The notes under the pieces were generated by a model. It was not told the DNA's origin. It saw only the letters and a list, made by a program, of their open reading frames with translations, and made no database searches. From Diospyros lotus (lineage: Eukaryota; Streptophyta; Magnoliopsida; Ericales; Ebenaceae), in NCBI RefSeq assembly GCF_014633365.1, contig NC_068350.1, positions 5,968,501 to 6,032,500 of the forward strand: 64,000 bases of DNA, read 5' to 3'. Each line of letters starts with the position of its first letter. The first letter of the stretch is position 1. Of this stretch, positions 60,941 through 64,000 are shown in pieces. The translations under genes and the position numbers were made by a program.

Positions 60941-61145
60941 TGGAGCCCTAAAACCCAACTTGTGAATTGTCAAAGACACTTGTGTTGAATGTGCTTTTTT
61001 TTTTTTTGGCAGCATTTAAAGAACACTATTGTCAAGTATAAATGGAGCCCTAAAACCCAACTTGTGAATTGTCAAAGACACTTGTGTTGAATGTGCTTTT
61101 TTTTTTTTTTGGCAGCATTTAAAGAACACTATTGTCAAGTTTAAA
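60941..61145 (+). repeat. 102-bp tandem duplication
   Basis: Two adjacent copies begin TGGAGCCCTAAAACCCAACT at 60941 and 61043. They are nearly identical apart from a T-run length change and one base near the end, so the duplication is recent. Confidence 0.9.
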
Positions 61146-61149
61146 TGGA

Positions 61150-63500
61150 ATGACAATTCTCTATTTATAATTAAAAAAAAAAAAGAAAAGTTCATCAAGC
61201 GATAAAGTAATTGGTGAACTACAATTTCACATTTTTTAGAAAGTCCGTTTATAGACTATGAATTCTGACTATCTTATGAAAGAATTTAATTGATAAACTG
61301 ATTTATTTTTAATTTAAAATTTCTTCAACAATCATGGCCTCTTTGTAATAGGAGTGTTACCATATTAGAGATAGGGGTGAGCATTCGATCAATTTGATAA
61401 ATTGTACAAATCAAATAGGCCAAATTTGTGTAAAAAATCGAACCAAACTGACTGAGTAAATGTTTAAATTGAACAAACTAAAAAAGTAAAAAAATAAAAA
61501 AAATAAAAAATTTGGTAAAAAAAATAATGTTGTTTTTGATATTTTAGTCAGTTCAATTATTTTAATTTTTTTTCAATACGGAGATCGAAGCAAAATAATT
61601 TAAATTGTCAAACTTGAAAATTAAATTGAATTGACCTACAACTTAAACCGAGCGAAACTGACTATTTCAACTATCAATTATATTGGTTTAACTAAAATAT
61701 TATTCATCCCTAATTAGAGACAGGATGTAGATGTAGAATTATATATATATATATATTTATATATGAGATACAGTTTAAGGACAACAATAAAAGAGGGATG
61801 CCATATCTTATTTTTTGGAAAAAAATACAAAAATTGTTAAAATACTGTTTTTAAGTGAAAAAACAACTTAGAAGAACCGATGGAAAACAGAAAGCCCATT
61901 GGGCATTGCAATGCCATCACACAATTATTGGATCACATTAATGAACTTGCTATTTTTCTTTCCCTTACTGGATTGGGCCATAATGGGCTGTAAGGGAAAG
62001 CCCATTACATCAACAACACCCGTCATAGTTATGTGTTTTTTTAAATATTGTTATTATTGTAAATTTCTGTGACTATTTCTCATAAAAGTGTGTTTATAGG
62101 ATTATTTTGATCTCGCAACACCGAAAAGAACACCGAGATGGTCATTTTGATTGATTTAAAAGTGTGTTTTATTTTTTAGTTTTTTTTTTCTCGCATTTGG
62201 GCCACAGTTGGATCAACATTTTTTTTTTATTTTTTGGAAATGGGCTTTCTCTCGGTTTCTTTTCTATTTCTGGGTTGGGCCACGTTTGAATAATTAATGA
62301 ATTAAAATTTATGTATTCAATCCCATTTAATGGGATTAAAATTTATTACTTCAACAATTCCTAAACTTAAATAGAATTTGGTGGCACAAGCAAATTATGT
62401 GCCGTGTTGCTAAAATTGCTCCTTGATTATTAGGTTTACGGTGATGGCAATTCTGTAAATAATCAAAAATCTATTGGCATTTTTGTAGAATAGTATATAT
62501 TTTGGCCAATTCATTTTATTTAATTGAAAATAAAAAATATCAACTTTAACATAAAGTTGAACAAAAACTAGAGAAAATACTTTTCCTATCTATCAAGCTA
62601 GAATTTAATCGCCCCGGGACATAGTTTGGATAGCAAAAGATGAGATATAATATGTTAGTGTCATTTCAATGAATTGCGAGTTTGAATTCTGACATCTCTA
62701 AAACACATCATGTAATTTATTTTTCTTTACAAAATTAAGAATATGAGCACAAGAAAACTGTGCAAGGGTGTTAATTTTAAGTTGTAATTAAATTAGATTA
62801 ACAAAAATGATGGATTGAGTTTAAAAATTTATATTTAAACTCGTTAAATTTTATTATAATCAATAGATATTTTTCACTTCCCAAATGAATATCAAGCACT
62901 ACGGAGTGAATGCAATTGACTTACTTAACCTTTTTGTATTTGAAAGACATTTGCGTCTCACATTGATATGTTTTGTATAAGGAAATTATTATTTATATAC
63001 TCAAATTCTAATGACACTTTATACACAATGTGAGATATAATATTGAATTTATCATACAACATATAAATTGACTTCAAACAAGTTCTTAACAACTAAAACA
63101 CGAAATAACAAATGGTTTGAGCCAAAAACCAAGAGGAAGTCAAGTAGCTGTGAAATTGGTAACGTCGTGGAAAATGTACCAACAAAGAAGTTGAATTTTC
63201 TGAGCTTTACTCTTCTTTGGTTTATTCTTCACGGAAGCTGCTTACTTTTCTTGCCGTGGAAAGGCGTATCTTCCATTGCTTCACTTTTGATACCAAGAAC
63301 CAAATGATTAATTTGACTGTGAAAGAGATGAGATTCTCGCAATGTCCATCAAATCAAACGTAGATGAATTAAAATTCGATAAATTTGTGTTCTTTAATGC
63401 TAAAGTAAATTTGATTCGTCTTCCCTTTTGGGTTAACGTATTTTTGTTAGAATTAAGGTTGGACCAAAATGTTGATTTGAATTTCTGAAAGGCAAACTGG
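61150..63500. other. Intergenic region before the FAD synthetase-like gene
   Basis: AT-rich, no recognised gene or element; short T and A runs and one (AT)n tract near 61740. Confidence 0.45.
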
Positions 63501-63570
63501 AATCTGTGGTATAAAAGAGCATGCATTTTTGGGTGGATAAGCAATCTGTGGCATAAAAGAGTATAAATTT
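63501..63570 (+). promoter_or_regulatory. Duplicated TATA region upstream of the FAD synthetase-like gene
   Basis: AATCTGTGG(T/C)ATAAAAGAG occurs at 63501 and again at 63543, 42 bases apart. The first gives TATAAAAG (63510-63517); a further TATAAAT lies at 63562. They are about 310-360 bases upstream of the ATG at 63873, which allows a long leader. Confidence 0.35.
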
Positions 63571-63872
63571 TTGGCATTTTGCACACAAATAGGTATGCTG
63601 CGACTTGAGATTCAGAGGGAGTTTCTGAAAACGGAAAATTAGGGAGAAAAAGAAAAAAAGAAAAATCTTCCTATATTTGTGACTTGTGAGCCCTCTCGTC
63701 TATTCGCTTCCATTTTCCATCCGTTCTACTAGAGCAGCTGGTGGTGGTGGGGTGGATTTCTTCGTCTTCGAATCCATATCCACCAAGAGCCGAAAGATTT
63801 GTCTTTGAATCTCTCTGTCTCTCGGGTCGAAAGATTCAGTAACAGATACAGATAGTTTCGTCCGATATAGAT

Positions 63873-63973
63873 ATGGAGATCGATCAAGCAATCAGAGAGA
63901 GTGACGATCGAAGGCTGAAAACCAAGTACAACAACGCCATCTACGTCATTCAAAGAGCTCTCGCTCTGTATTC
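63873..63973 (+). CDS. FAD synthetase/PAPS reductase-like protein, first exon (partial)
   Basis: From the ATG the frame reads MEIDQAIRESDDRRLKTKYN and ends ALALYS, where TC joins the next exon across a GTGAGT donor at 63974. This matches the start of plant PAPS-reductase-family proteins related to FAD synthetase (Arabidopsis At5g03430, from memory). In those proteins the next residues form the nucleotide-binding SFNGGKDST loop. The family transfers AMP from ATP to FMN to make FAD. Everything after this exon lies outside the window. Identification rests on 33 codons plus a well-placed splice site. Confidence 0.72.
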
Positions 63974-64000
63974 GTGAGTTCAGCAACCTTTTTCTTTTCT

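Noticed and set aside
1..64000. CRISPR arrays, bacterial operons, tRNA genes
   Set aside because: The gene structures are eukaryotic; tandem repeats seen are minisatellites or LTRs, and no tRNA A/B-box cloverleaf was found by eye.

Overview
This window is plant nuclear DNA, most likely from a dicot. It is AT-rich, has GT-AG introns, several plant gene families, and dense nested transposable elements. Nothing in it fixes the species.

Four loci can be named with confidence. An RRM glycine-rich RNA-binding protein starts at 225 and runs left off the window; a frameshifted copy of its first exon lies at 8305-8416. A U5 spliceosomal snRNA gene lies on the minus strand near 10225-10358, with its own plant snRNA promoter. 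An ACT-repeat protein of the ACR9/ACR10 type spans 26135-17141 (minus, six exons, 410 codons). A xyloglucan endotransglucosylase/hydrolase of the XTH31/32 type lies at 44526-43290 (minus, four exons, 305 codons). A fifth gene, an FAD synthetase/PAPS-reductase-like protein, begins at 63873 and runs off the right edge. From memory, the ACR10 and XTH32 loci are also close neighbours on Arabidopsis chromosome 2, so this pair looks like conserved microsynteny.

Layout: 1-4.6 kb holds the RRM exon, simple repeats and weak exon-like pieces. A 3.2 kb Mutator-like element (4623-7820) carries an array of short palindromes and a nested 1.2 kb hAT element. Around 8.2-8.8 kb is the duplicated RRM promoter/exon 1. 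Next come the U5 gene, a gag-only LTR element (10730-12468), a Pack-MULE-like element carrying a copper amine oxidase fragment (12625-14161), and a U5 pseudogene near 16.1 kb. The ACR gene follows. Its fifth intron is 6.7 kb because a copia element (17836-24233) sits in it, itself carrying a hAT element. From 26.9 to 34 kb there are MITEs and a decayed copia cluster. From 34 to 43 kb the sequence is gene-poor. After XTH there is an old Ty3-type element (about 44838-56850) with a very young 8.0 kb LTR element (47561-55568) nested in it. The right end is gene-poor up to the FAD synthetase exon.

No prokaryotic features, CRISPR arrays or tRNA genes were recognised. All boundaries were read by eye from splice sites, terminal repeats and target-site duplications; no alignments were run.
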